Assembly (NCBI GenBank): GCA_019237115.1
Contig: JAFAHS010000282.1
Span: 1 to 64,000, forward strand
From: Deltaproteobacteria bacterium
GTDB lineage: Bacteria; Desulfobacterota; Binatia; Binatales; Binataceae
Direction: 5' to 3'
DNA length: 64,000 nt
This document shows positions 26,688-35,421 of this stretch, one piece after another. The position numbers and the translations under genes are program-made. Each line of letters begins with the position of its first letter. The stretch's first letter is position 1. The notes beneath the pieces are model-generated. The model searched no databases. It was given only the letters and a program-made list of their open reading frames with translations, and was not told where the DNA came from.

Positions 26688-27896
26688 TTGCTTTTTTCCG
26701 AACTTCATTTAGCTCCCGAAATCCAGCGTGCGCTTTCCGATCGCGGATACCACGAGACCACCCCGGTTCAAGCCGAGACTATCCCGGTCGCCCTCCAGGG
26801 CCGCGACGTGGTGGCGACGGCGGAGACGGGCAGTGGGAAGACCTGCGCCTTTCTCGCTCCGGCGCTCGACCGCCTGCATCGGGCGCGTTGCAGCCATCTG
26901 GCCGCCCTGGTAATCACCCCTACGCGAGAGTTGGCAACCCAAGTCGCGCGGGAATTCACCATGCTGGCGCGGCATACCCGACTGCGCGCCGCGGTGGTGA
27001 TGGGGGGAGAGTCGGAGAAGCGGCAGATCGACGAAATTCGTTCCGGTGCGCAGGTACTGGTCGCGTGCCCGGGCCGACTCATCGATTATCTGGAGCGCCA
27101 CATCGTCAAGCTCGACCGGCTGGAGGTGGTGGTCATCGACGAAGCGGACCGCCTGCTTGACATGGGCTTCCTGCCCCAGCTCAAGCGGATCATGCGGATG
27201 GTGCCACGGCATCGGCAGACGATGATGTTTTCCGCGACGATGGCCGCGGGACCCGAGATGCTGGCGCGCGAGTTTTTGCATAATCCCGCGCGCGTGACGA
27301 TCGGCGAAAAGAGCGCGCCGCCGGTGACGGTGCGCCAATCGATCTACCCGGTCGCGCTCGAAGAGAAGAGCAAGATGCTGCTGGAGATTCTGAAGCGCCC
27401 CGAGATCGAGCGCGCGATTGTTTTCACCCGCACCAAGAGCCGCGCCGACCGGATCGCCAAAATGCTCCAGCACGCGCAGATCCGGGCGGTGCCGATTCAT
27501 GGCGATCGTTCGCAAGGACAGCGCAACGCCGCACTCGCGGGTTTCCGAGCGCGGCGCTTTCGCGTGATGGTCGCGACCGACCTCGCAGCACGCGGTCTAG
27601 ACATCGCCGACGTATCCCACGTGATAAATTTCGATCTCCCGGATGAGACCGAGAGTTACATACATCGGGTGGGGCGAACCGCGCGCATGGGCAAGTACGG
27701 CGAAGCGATAAGTCTGGTCACCCCCGAGGAACGAGTGACGCTGGCCCGGCTGGAACGGGTGCTCGGAGAGCAACTCGAACGCGAGCACGTCGAGGGATTC
27801 GAGAAGGTTCAGATCCAGGCGCCCAAACCGGTCAAGTTATTCTCCTCGTCGCGTGCGGGCGTTTCGCGCAATCGCCCACGCTCGCGCTGGGCTTAG
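26688..27896 (+). CDS. DEAD-box ATP-dependent RNA helicase, RhlE-type
   Basis: A TTG at 26688 gives MLFSELHLAPEIQRALSDRG, the usual RhlE opening, although no good Shine-Dalgarno precedes it. 402 residues. All helicase motifs are present: Q motif (TTPVQAETIP), I (AETGSGKT), Ia (PTRELA), II (DEAD), III (SAT), IV (IVFTRTKSRAD), V (ATDLAARGLDI) and VI (HRVGRTARMG). The C-terminal tail is short and basic. It unwinds structured RNA in ribosome assembly or mRNA decay. The AT-rich, U-run-containing leader just upstream might hold the promoter. Confidence 0.92.
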   Translation: MLFSELHLAPEIQRALSDRGYHETTPVQAETIPVALQGRDVVATAETGSGKTCAFLAPALDRLHRARCSHLAALVITPTRELATQVAREFTMLARHTRLRAAVVMGGESEKRQIDEIRSGAQVLVACPGRLIDYLERHIVKLDRLEVVVIDEADRLLDMGFLPQLKRIMRMVPRHRQTMMFSATMAAGPEMLAREFLHNPARVTIGEKSAPPVTVRQSIYPVALEEKSKMLLEILKRPEIERAIVFTRTKSRADRIAKMLQHAQIRAVPIHGDRSQGQRNAALAGFRARRFRVMVATDLAARGLDIADVSHVINFDLPDETESYIHRVGRTARMGKYGEAISLVTPEERVTLARLERVLGEQLEREHVEGFEKVQIQAPKPVKLFSSSRAGVSRNRPRSRWA

Positions 27897-27960
27897 GCCG
27901 GAAATCCACGCACGATCTTCTTTGAAACCGCGCGGCGCTTTCAGATAAAAGCGATCCAGG

Positions 27961-29628
27961 ATGCCTCTTCACCGGCGACCTGCCCGCCACCGGCTTGTGG
28001 TAGTGTTCGCGATCCTTATCGGGTTTACCGCGGCCAGCTCGTGCAGCCCGGGCGCCAAACTGTTGTTGAGCCGAGGCGAAAAGGTGCGGAACCTTCCGCA
28101 CGCTCCCCCGAGCGGCCCGCTGGTACTGATTTTCGCTTTCGACGGAGTCGGTTACCACGAGCTGAACAAGGCGCTTGAGTCGGGACACGCTCCGAACCTT
28201 GAAAAGCTGCTCGGCCAGAGCCGCGGCAACGGACTGTACGAACACGCGTGGTCCGCGCCGAACGCGATCAGCATATTGCCTTCGACCACCATAGCCGCAT
28301 GGTCATCTATCTTCACCGGGGCACCGCCCGCCTATCATGGAGTTCCCGGCAACGAATGGTTCGTGCGCGAGGAGATGAAATTCTACGCCCCGGCGCCTGT
28401 CTCCGTGACCGAGACCGACGACACCCGCAGGATGGTGACTGAGGACCTGGTGGGGAAGGCGCTAAACACGCCTACGCTGTTCGAGCAGGCGGGAGTGCGC
28501 TCGTACGTTTCGCTCAACCCGGTGTATCGACGGGCGGACATCTTTACCACCATGGACCCCATCGCGTTTGTCTCGCTGATGGCCGATTTCGTCCATGGCG
28601 AAGTCCTGGAGAAGTCCTCGCTTAAGCGCGACGCCTACGCCGAGTTGGATGAAAATTCGGTGCCCAAGTTGATCGATGCGATCAATACACACGGCCTACC
28701 CGCCATCCAGGTGGTCTACTTTCCAGGAATCGACCTGTACACCCACCTGGCGCCCGACGCCCTCGCCAGCCAGGTCGAGTACCTCCAGACGATAACCGAT
28801 CCCGCGGTGGGGCTGGTGCTGGATACCTACCGAGCGGCGGGGGCGCTCGATCGCACCTATGTGCTCATCATCGCCGACCACGGCCACACGCCGGTGCTCA
28901 AGGAGAACGCGCTGGGGTCGGAAGGGACCGACACACCCGCTGCAGTACTGCGCGCGGCAGGTTTCAGAACGCGCAAATTCAAGCTCGAACCGGCGCCGGA
29001 TGAGCAGGACTACCAGGCCGCATTCGCGTATCAAGGCGCCATGGCGTACGTGTACCTGGCCGACAGGTCGACCTGCCCGGCGCCTGGCCAGAAATGTGAC
29101 TGGAGCAAGCCGCCGCGGTTCGACGCGGAAGTGATGCCGGCGGTACGCGCATTCGACTATGTCAATCGAACCGGCACGCCGATACCGCGTCTGAAGAGAA
29201 CCCTGGATTTAATTTTTGCGCGCGGGCGGACGCCGGCCGGGCAGCCGCTGCGACCGTTCGAGATCTTCGACGGAAAAAAACTGCTTCCGATTTACACATA
29301 CCTCAAGGCGCATCCGCGGCCCGACCTGCTCAAGCTCAACGAACGAATGCGCTGGCTTGGCGTCGGCCCATACGGCAACCGCGCTGGCGATATCATTCTG
29401 CTCGCGCGTTCCGGCCTGACGATTCCGATTGAGCAGCGCTTTTACTTTTCCGGTCCCTATCGCTCGTGGCACGGAAGTCCTTCGGAGCAGGACAGCCACA
29501 TTCCGCTCGTACTCGCTTGCCAGGGCAAGGATGGCAGCGACCTGCGGGACCTGGTTCAGCGCGTGGCGGGGAATCAACCTTCACAGCTGGATGTGACTCC
29601 GCTGGTGCGCGTGATTTTGGGCAGGTAG
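27961..29628 (+). CDS. lipoprotein alkaline-phosphatase-superfamily phosphodiesterase
   Basis: 555 residues. The N-terminus (RLVVVFAILIGFTAASSCSPG) is a lipoprotein signal with the lipobox Cys near residue 28. Catalytic-core features of type I phosphodiesterase/nucleotide-pyrophosphatase proteins: LVLIFAFDGVG (first metal Asp), PSTTIAAWSSIFTGAPPAYHG with the nucleophilic Thr/Ser, the VYFPGIDLYTH segment, and IIADHGHTPV with Asp-His metal ligands, plus a later SWHGSPSEQDSHIPLV His. It would hydrolyse phosphodiesters on the periplasmic face of a membrane. The gene follows rhlE by 64 bp but is functionally separate. Confidence 0.83.
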   Translation: MPLHRRPARHRLVVVFAILIGFTAASSCSPGAKLLLSRGEKVRNLPHAPPSGPLVLIFAFDGVGYHELNKALESGHAPNLEKLLGQSRGNGLYEHAWSAPNAISILPSTTIAAWSSIFTGAPPAYHGVPGNEWFVREEMKFYAPAPVSVTETDDTRRMVTEDLVGKALNTPTLFEQAGVRSYVSLNPVYRRADIFTTMDPIAFVSLMADFVHGEVLEKSSLKRDAYAELDENSVPKLIDAINTHGLPAIQVVYFPGIDLYTHLAPDALASQVEYLQTITDPAVGLVLDTYRAAGALDRTYVLIIADHGHTPVLKENALGSEGTDTPAAVLRAAGFRTRKFKLEPAPDEQDYQAAFAYQGAMAYVYLADRSTCPAPGQKCDWSKPPRFDAEVMPAVRAFDYVNRTGTPIPRLKRTLDLIFARGRTPAGQPLRPFEIFDGKKLLPIYTYLKAHPRPDLLKLNERMRWLGVGPYGNRAGDIILLARSGLTIPIEQRFYFSGPYRSWHGSPSEQDSHIPLVLACQGKDGSDLRDLVQRVAGNQPSQLDVTPLVRVILGR

Positions 29629-29694
29629 GAGCGAGGGCCGCGGCGACGGAAGCAACCACTCCTGCGGAGGAGATTCAGCGGCAGACTTTTTCCG

Positions 29695-30423
29695 CTATGG
29701 CGCAGCCAGGGCGCCGGTTAGAGTTAGAGAAGCGCGCTGGGAGATTTCGATCCAGTTGCCGTCAGGGTCGCGGATGAAGGAAATTCTTGCGACCTTGCCC
29801 AGGGTTACCGGCGCGGCGCCTTCCCATACCCCCATCGAGAGAAAGCGCTGGTGCTCGGCGTCACAATTCTTCACCTGCACGGTGCAGTAGCGGAAGCCGA
29901 CCGCGCGCATCGACGCGATAACTTCCACCGCGGTTTGGGAAGCGGATTTGTCTGCGCGGCGCGCGGCCGGGTCGTGCGCGAAGCTTAAGATGGTCTCGCC
30001 GATTCGGTAACGCTTTTCGTCAACGCGTTCGCCGCCCAGCGCTTTGCCGTAGAACTTCGCAAAGTCGGCCTCGCTGGTAACACCCACGTGAATTTCGATT
30101 TGCCGAATACCTCGCTGTCCCGCCGGAACCAGCTCGATCGAATTGCCGTCGGGATCGGTCAGTTCCAACGGCATCGGGGTGCGGGGATCGGAAATGGTGA
30201 GTCGTCGGTACCCGGCGCCCGGGCCTCGTTCCGGCAACCGCTCGCGGGAATGGTTGACCTTGAGCACCGAGCCGAGCAGGCCATAGCGATGCTGCTGCAT
30301 TCCTCCACCCAGGGGGAGGAGTTCTTCGTAGGGCAGCCGCAGACGCTCGCCGTAAAACGCCTTCATTTCATCGAGGCGGTTGGTGAAGAGCCCGACGTCG
30401 AGGCAATTTTTGGCAAGTTCCAT
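29695..30423 (-). CDS. VOC-family protein with two glyoxalase-like domains
   Basis: 242 residues forming two paired beta-alpha-beta-beta-beta modules. The first starts MELAKNCLDVGLFTNRLDEMKAFYG and ends LELTDPDGNSIELVP; the second starts IRQIEIHVGVTSEADFAKFYG and ends ISFIRDPDGNWIEIS. The DPDGN-IE closing motif carries the usual metal-binding Glu in each half. Members are ring-cleavage dioxygenases, glyoxalases or resistance proteins. Located 137 bp downstream of the acyl-CoA dehydrogenase on the same strand, it could act in the same catabolic route. Confidence 0.85.
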   Translation of the reverse strand: MELAKNCLDVGLFTNRLDEMKAFYGERLRLPYEELLPLGGGMQQHRYGLLGSVLKVNHSRERLPERGPGAGYRRLTISDPRTPMPLELTDPDGNSIELVPAGQRGIRQIEIHVGVTSEADFAKFYGKALGGERVDEKRYRIGETILSFAHDPAARRADKSASQTAVEVIASMRAVGFRYCTVQVKNCDAEHQRFLSMGVWEGAAPVTLGKVARISFIRDPDGNWIEISQRASLTLTGALAAP

Positions 30424-30559
30424 TTCGGTAGATCTTTCCGGGTGGCCAGCGACCTCGCGACCCTCAAGGCCCCCACCTAATCTGCTCGCAGCCGGGCACG
30501 GGGGAACGATCGAGCTCGGCCACCCATTGCCACAAGCCCTGGCGCGTGCGGCTGCATCA

Positions 30560-31744
30560 TCAACCTTTTGGAAGACCGAGGACGCGTTCGCCGATGATGT
30601 TGTGTTGGATCTGGTTAGTCCCCGCGAAAATGGTTGGGCCTCGAGCCGCCAACATCCGGAATGACCATTTGCCCTTGTCGATCGCGAAGGGAGCGTCGTA
30701 TTCGAATTGGCTATAAGGTCCCAGCAGTTCCATCGCGTACAACGCGATCTTGAGCGCGAGCTCGGTACTGACCAGCTTCATCATCGAGCCTTCCGGCCCC
30801 GGTGGCAGGCCTTTGAGCTGGCGTGTCAACTGACGATAACCGGTGTATTTGAGCGCCCTGGCTTCGGACGCGAACTCGGCGATCTTCTGGCGCACCGCCG
30901 GATCGTCCCACGCGGTCTTGCCATCGCGCGGAAGTCGCCGCGCAAGGCCAGCCAGGTCGACGACTTCCTGACTCGGACCGCCCGCGCCGGCACCGCCTCC
31001 GCGCTCGAACATCAAGGTGGTGATGGCGACCTGCCAGCCGTTGTTCTTTTCGCCGACCAGATTCCGCTTGGGAACCCGAACGTCCTCGAAGAAGACCTCG
31101 TTGAAACCTCTGCCGCCGGTCATCTGCACCAGGGGACGGACCGTAACGCCGGGGCTGTGCATATCCATGAGCAGGTAGCTGATTCCCTTGTGCTTGGGCG
31201 CATCGGGGTCGGTGCGTACCAGTGCGAAAATCCAGTCCGCATGCTGCGCCATCGAGGTCCACACTTTCTGGCCGTTCACGACGAAGTCGTCGCCCCGCTC
31301 TACGGCACGCGTCTGAATCGAAGCGAGGTCGGAGCCGGAACCCGGCTCGCTATAGCCCTGGCACCAGATTTCATCGCCGGCGAGGATAACCGGCAGATGT
31401 TTGCGCTTCTGTTCTTCCGTACCCCAGTGCATCAAGGTCGGCCCGAGCAGCCCGATCCCCATCCCGATGCTGGGTTCGCTCAGGTTGAGGCGCGCCAGTT
31501 CTTCGCGAAAGATGAGCCGCTGCATGACGGTGGCCCCGCGTCCGCCATATTCGGTGGGCCAGTTGACGGCGACCCAGCCGCCCTCGTTTAACTTCTTGTG
31601 CCAGCGGACGCGGGCGCTCCAGTGGTCATCGCCCTCGCTGGCCAGATTGCTGAAGGAGGTCGGAGCGTACTGGCGGTTGGCTTCGAGCCATTGGCGAAGC
31701 TCCTGGCGGAACGCCTCGTCCTCGGGTGAATAGTTGAAATCCAT
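30560..31744 (-). CDS. acyl-CoA dehydrogenase
   Basis: 394 residues of standard three-domain fold. MDFNYSPEDEAFRQELRQWL, the flavin-binding QGYSEPGSGSDLASIQTRA, VNGQKVWTSMAQHADW, and the C-terminal IFAGTNQIQHNIIGERVLGLP. Medium-chain enzymes have the catalytic Glu just before GT in that last motif (YEGT); here it is Ala (FAGT), as in many degradative FadE-type members that keep the base elsewhere. It oxidises an acyl-CoA to the 2-enoyl-CoA and passes electrons to ETF. Chain specificity cannot be read from sequence. Confidence 0.93.
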   Translation of the reverse strand: MDFNYSPEDEAFRQELRQWLEANRQYAPTSFSNLASEGDDHWSARVRWHKKLNEGGWVAVNWPTEYGGRGATVMQRLIFREELARLNLSEPSIGMGIGLLGPTLMHWGTEEQKRKHLPVILAGDEIWCQGYSEPGSGSDLASIQTRAVERGDDFVVNGQKVWTSMAQHADWIFALVRTDPDAPKHKGISYLLMDMHSPGVTVRPLVQMTGGRGFNEVFFEDVRVPKRNLVGEKNNGWQVAITTLMFERGGGAGAGGPSQEVVDLAGLARRLPRDGKTAWDDPAVRQKIAEFASEARALKYTGYRQLTRQLKGLPPGPEGSMMKLVSTELALKIALYAMELLGPYSQFEYDAPFAIDKGKWSFRMLAARGPTIFAGTNQIQHNIIGERVLGLPKG

Positions 31745-31842
31745 CGTGGGTCCTCGTCGATTGCAGATTTTCGATCGCGGCCTGCCTGAACCGGTTTGCG
31801 AACGTCTAGAATGACCGCGAAACGGCCACTAATCCAGCACTG

Positions 31843-32445
31843 CTAGTTCCCGACGATCATCTCCTCGACCTCGCGCAAACGGTCCTTGCCGAAGAAGATT
31901 TCGCCGTCCACGAAGAAGGTTGGAGAGCCGAAGGTCCCACGCTCTACCGACTGCTCGGTATTGCGCAGCAATTCATCTTTGACCGGGGCCGATTGAATCA
32001 GCTCGAACCATCGCGCGCTGTCGAAACCGGCCGCATCCAGGACCCCACGAACGATATCGGGATCATCCATTTTTTTCGGCTCGGCCCACATATGACGGTA
32101 TATCTCATCGACATAGCGTTCGAAGATGCCCATGGCCCGGGCGGCGATGGCCCCGCGCATGATCATCAGCGTGTTCACCGGGAAGAATGGATTGCTCTGG
32201 AACTTCGTGATTCCGTGCCGGCGGATGAAACGGGCAGTCTCGAGGCGCTCGTACTGCGGCTTGTTGCGGATCCCGGCCAGGCTCTCGGCGGGCGAACGGT
32301 TGTTGGTCAGCTTAAACACCCCGCCGAGCAGAACCGGCACGTATTGGAATTTCGATCCGGTGCGCTGTTCGATTGCGGGAATCACCAGGTGGCTCAGATA
32401 GGCGTTGGGACTGCCGAAGTCGAAATGAAACTCAATCTTTTTCAT
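31843..32445 (-). CDS. DsbA-like 2-hydroxychromene-2-carboxylate isomerase family protein
   Basis: Start at ATG 32443-32445 (MKKIEFHFDFGSPNAYLSHL), five bases after the stop of the upstream SDR; a longer frame would overlap that gene. 200 residues of kappa-GST/HCCA isomerase fold: FDFGSPNAYL with the active-site Ser, GGVFKLTNNRSP, FPVNTLMIMRG, and the cis-Pro loop FGSPTFFVDGEIFFGKDRL. Known members isomerise aromatic ring-cleavage products or conjugate with the help of glutathione. It is the last gene of a TetR-SDR-isomerase operon and probably takes part in the glutathione-linked pathway suggested by the neighbouring GST. Confidence 0.9.
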   Translation of the reverse strand: MKKIEFHFDFGSPNAYLSHLVIPAIEQRTGSKFQYVPVLLGGVFKLTNNRSPAESLAGIRNKPQYERLETARFIRRHGITKFQSNPFFPVNTLMIMRGAIAARAMGIFERYVDEIYRHMWAEPKKMDDPDIVRGVLDAAGFDSARWFELIQSAPVKDELLRNTEQSVERGTFGSPTFFVDGEIFFGKDRLREVEEMIVGN

Positions 32446-32449
32446 AACC

Positions 32450-33193
32450 TCACCATTTCTCGCGGAAGGGACGGATTTCCTGCTCGAACGTCCACGCATC
32501 GCGAGGCTGTTGGTAGAGTTGCCAGTAAGTCTCAGCGACCGATGCGGGGGTCATCAGCCGCGCAAGGTCAAGATTCTTGATCGCTTCTTCGCCTTCCCGT
32601 TCCTTGATGCGATCGCGGACCCACGCCGTGTCCACGCCCGCATCGATGATGAGATGTGCGACATGGATGTTGTGCGGCCCCAGCTCACGTGCGGCGCTCT
32701 GCGCGACTGCGCGGAGACCGAATTTCGCGGCCGCAAACGCGGCGTACCCGACGCCGGCTCGCAAGCTGGCGGTCGCACCGGTAAAAAAGATGGCGCCCCG
32801 TCCCCGCGGCAGCATGAGCCGGGCCGCTTCGCGGCCGGTCAGAAATCCGGAGTAGCACGCCATTTCCCATACCTTGCGGAATCCGCGCTCGGTGGTTTCC
32901 AGCAGCGGAAAATTGACGTTGGCCCCGATGTTGAAGATGCAGACTTCGAGCGGCGCGGTGCGGTCCGCCTCGTTGAGGAATGCGGTGATGTCGGTTTCCT
33001 TGCGCGCATCGAGAGAACGCCCGACGATTCGACCACCGTGCGCCTCAAGCTCCGAGATCAGCGACGCAAGCTTGTCACCCTGACGCCGTCCGGCAAAGAC
33101 GCGGAAGCCTTCGAGGGCGAATTTCTGGGCGATCGCCGCGCCGATATAGTCCCCTGCCCCGACTACCGCCGCGACCGCGTTGCGCGGTTCCAC
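32450..33193 (-). CDS. SDR-family protein without canonical Tyr-x3-Lys (paralogue 1)
   Basis: 247 residues of SDR Rossmann fold. The glycine motif is VVGAGDYIGAAIA, with Tyr at the third Gly position. At the active site the sequence is GYAAFAAAKFGLRAVAQSAAREL: Phe stands four residues before Lys instead of Tyr, while a Tyr sits seven before Lys (the spacing of FabI-type enoyl reductases). The C-terminus TYWQLYQQPRDAWTFEQEIRPF is shared with two paralogues at 33949 and 36653. GTG start overlaps the TetR stop (TAGTG), with GGAG upstream. Likely an altered reductase/dehydrogenase; substrate unknown. Confidence 0.87.
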   Translation of the reverse strand: MEPRNAVAAVVGAGDYIGAAIAQKFALEGFRVFAGRRQGDKLASLISELEAHGGRIVGRSLDARKETDITAFLNEADRTAPLEVCIFNIGANVNFPLLETTERGFRKVWEMACYSGFLTGREAARLMLPRGRGAIFFTGATASLRAGVGYAAFAAAKFGLRAVAQSAARELGPHNIHVAHLIIDAGVDTAWVRDRIKEREGEEAIKNLDLARLMTPASVAETYWQLYQQPRDAWTFEQEIRPFREKW

Positions 33194-33834
33194 TAGCTTG
33201 CTCCTTTGCGGGCTGCGCGCCGCCCGGTTGCCCGGGTATCGCGCGCCCGCCGCACGGGCCAGGCGGCATCGATTATCGATTTAGCCGAAACCGCCAGGAT
33301 CCGTTGCGAAAGTGCTTCATCGCTCACGGCACGCGCCAGGACCAGCGCCCCGACCATCGCGGAAAGGGCCGCGATCGCCTTCCGCTGACGCCCTGAGGCG
33401 GCGCCGTCCGGTATCCATCCGGCCATCAAGTCGAACGCGCCCCTTACGGCGATGGTGAACGCCTGACGTACCGCGCGCGGTTGGCGCGGGATCTCGGTTC
33501 CGAGGGCGGCCAGCACGCAGCCGCGGCCGCGCTCGTCGCGATGCGACGTCGACAGGTATTGCCTGACGACCCTGCGCAGCCCCTGCTCTGCGGGTTGGCG
33601 CTCGGCGGGAGGCTCCAACCTGCGCGCGGAATGCCGGGAGGCGAGCAGGATGGCAGCGGCCGCGAGGGCATCCTTGGAGCCGAACTGGCTGTAGAGACCG
33701 CCGTGAGTGAGGCCGGCGCGCCGGGTGATCGTATCGACCCCGGTCGCCGCGATACCGTTTTCACGGAACAGGCGGGCGGCGGCGGCAACGATCTGCTCGC
33801 GATTCTCCGCGGCTTTCTGTTTCGACACTCTCAC
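33193..33834 (-). CDS. TetR-family transcriptional regulator
   Basis: The GTG at 33832-33834 (VRVSKQKAAENREQIV) has GGAG about nine bases upstream and matches where homologues begin; open frame extends further up. 213 residues. N-terminal HTH: REQIVAAAARLFRENGIAATGVDTIT, RRAGLTHGGLYSQFGSKDAL. The ligand domain (residues 60-200) has SHRDERGRGCVLAALGTEI, typical of the AcrR/TetR group near catabolic genes. It is the first gene of the leftward operon and divergent from a rightward operon of SDR-GST-CoA-transferase-SDR. Twin direct repeats in the gap are its likely operators, so it probably represses both sides. Confidence 0.9.
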   Translation of the reverse strand: MRVSKQKAAENREQIVAAAARLFRENGIAATGVDTITRRAGLTHGGLYSQFGSKDALAAAAILLASRHSARRLEPPAERQPAEQGLRRVVRQYLSTSHRDERGRGCVLAALGTEIPRQPRAVRQAFTIAVRGAFDLMAGWIPDGAASGRQRKAIAALSAMVGALVLARAVSDEALSQRILAVSAKSIIDAAWPVRRARDTRATGRRAARKGAS

Positions 33835-33867
33835 CCGGGCGTTCTCCGACTCTTGACTCAGATCGGC

Positions 33868-33910
33868 ACGATCGTCAGCAATGGTATTAAACATTACGAT
33901 CGTCATCAAT
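33868..33910. promoter_or_regulatory. twin operator-like direct repeats in divergent promoter
   Basis: ACGATCGTCAGCAAT (33868-33882) and ACGATCGTCATCAAT (33896-33910) differ at one base and repeat with a 28-bp period in the 115-bp gap between the TetR gene and the rightward SDR. Each contains the palindrome CGATCG. The A/T-rich TGGTATTAAACATT between them could hold a -10. They are the most obvious TetR binding sites in the gap. Confidence 0.6.
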
Positions 33911-33948
33911 ACCAGCCAAGCCATGAAACCGTCGGAGGACCCAAAACC

Positions 33949-34677
33949 ATGAGTGGACCGGCTTCACCGTCAAATCGCACCTGCATCGTGGTTGGCGTGG
34001 GTGAAGGTCTGGGCGCGGCGCTGGGCCGCCGCTTCGCGGCAGGCTACAAGGTGGCGCTGCTCGCCAGGAGCGCGCAGGTAGTTGAAAACGTCGCGGCCCA
34101 GATCAACGCGGCGGGCGGGACCGCCCTGCCCGTGCGGAGCGATGCCACCGTCGAGTCGCAGATCGCCGCCGCCTATGAGCGTATCGACCACGAGCTTGGA
34201 CCGGTTGAGGTCCTGATCTACAACGGCGGACGGCGGCCGATGGGCCGGCTGATGGAAACCACGCCGCAGGTGTTCGAGGAAACCTGGCGGCTGCACACTT
34301 TCGGTGCGTTTCTGTGGGCGCGGCAGGTCGTGCCGGACATGCTCGCGCGGGGCCGCGGAACGATTCTGATCACGGGCGCTACCGCGGGCATCCGCCCGTG
34401 GCCGACTTCGGCGGGCTTCGCGCCGGCGAAATTCGCGGTGCGCGGACTGGCGCAGGTGATGTCGCGCGATCTTCATCCGCAGGGAATTCACGTGGCGTAT
34501 GTGAACGTCGATGGCGGCATCGATATGCCCCTGCTCAGGAAGTTGCGGCCCGACGCGAAGGACGAGAACTTGCTCAAGCCCGCGGCGATCGCCGACGCGT
34601 TCTGGTACCTGGCCCATCAGGACCGCAGCGTGTGGAGCCACGAATTGGATGTGCGGCCCTTTACGGAGAACTTTTAG
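33949..34677 (+). CDS. SDR-family protein without catalytic Tyr (paralogue 2)
   Basis: ATG at 33949 preceded by GGAGG; 242 residues. The cofactor motif is VVGVGEGLGAAL (normal GxxxGxG). In the active site ITGATAGIRPW...SAGFAPAKFAVRGLAQVM, Phe occupies the Tyr position four before Lys and no Tyr is seen seven before. VYVNVDGGIDMP and the end FWYLAHQDRSVWSHELDVRPF match the paralogues. It is the first gene of the rightward operon from the TetR-controlled divergent promoter. Binding of NAD(P) is likely, but classical alcohol oxidation is doubtful without Tyr. Confidence 0.87.
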   Translation: MSGPASPSNRTCIVVGVGEGLGAALGRRFAAGYKVALLARSAQVVENVAAQINAAGGTALPVRSDATVESQIAAAYERIDHELGPVEVLIYNGGRRPMGRLMETTPQVFEETWRLHTFGAFLWARQVVPDMLARGRGTILITGATAGIRPWPTSAGFAPAKFAVRGLAQVMSRDLHPQGIHVAYVNVDGGIDMPLLRKLRPDAKDENLLKPAAIADAFWYLAHQDRSVWSHELDVRPFTENF

Positions 34678-34776
34678 ACCGAGCAGTGCGTGGGAGGGCG
34701 GTCGAGGCTGTTCATCGCATACGCTTCGCGACTTGGACGTCCCGACCAGACCTTTTCCGCACCAGGGGTAACCACG

Positions 34777-35409
34777 ATGGGCAGCGATGTGATTCTGTGG
34801 GGAGTTGGTACCTCGCGCACGATGCGGGCACACTGGATGTTGCTGGAACTGGGTGTCGACTACCGGTTTCACGCGATTGGCCCGCGCACCGGCGAGACTC
34901 AGAGCGGCGAATTTTTGCGGCTCAATCCGCGCCACAAGATTCCCGTGCTGCAGCACGGGTCGCTGGTGCTGACCGAGAGTGCAGCGATAATCGAGTACCT
35001 CAGCCAGACCTTTCCAAATCCTGAGATCTATCGGCCGTCCAATCCTGAAAGCTTCGCCGCGCTGAGCGAATGGTGTTACTTCATCATGTCGGAGCTGGAT
35101 GCGGCTTCGCTGTATATGGTTCGACGCCATCTGCGATTGAAGGACATTTACGGGGAGGCGCCGGTGGCAGTGCAAGCAGCGAAAACCTATTTCTCGCACA
35201 ACCTTGAGGCGATGACGCCACGCATCGGCACCGCGAGCCCCTACCTGTTCGGCACCCAACTGAGCACCGCTGACATCTTGCTGATGACATGCCTGGAGTG
35301 GGCGCTCGCCGAAAAAGTGACGCTTCCCGAGTCAGTGATGAAATACCGCGAGCGGGTGGCAGGCCGTATCGCCTACCAGGCCGCGTTGGCCAGAAACTTC
35401 GCGCAATAG
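34777..35409 (+). CDS. glutathione S-transferase
   Basis: ATG at 34777 (MGSDVILWGVGTSRTMRAHW) is chosen; AGGGG lies upstream. 210 residues: thioredoxin-fold N-terminal domain with SRTMRAHWMLLELG, LRLNPRHKIPVLQHG (cis-Pro) and LTESAAIIEYLSQTF (glutathione gamma-Glu site), then a helical domain with FGTQLSTADILLMTCLEW. It conjugates glutathione to electrophiles in the cytoplasm, or uses it as cofactor. It sits between an SDR and a CaiB/BaiF enzyme in a single operon, a combination that recalls isoprene/epoxide degradation clusters. Confidence 0.92.
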   Translation: MGSDVILWGVGTSRTMRAHWMLLELGVDYRFHAIGPRTGETQSGEFLRLNPRHKIPVLQHGSLVLTESAAIIEYLSQTFPNPEIYRPSNPESFAALSEWCYFIMSELDAASLYMVRRHLRLKDIYGEAPVAVQAAKTYFSHNLEAMTPRIGTASPYLFGTQLSTADILLMTCLEWALAEKVTLPESVMKYRERVAGRIAYQAALARNFAQ

Positions 35410-35421
35410 CAGGAGTTTGCA

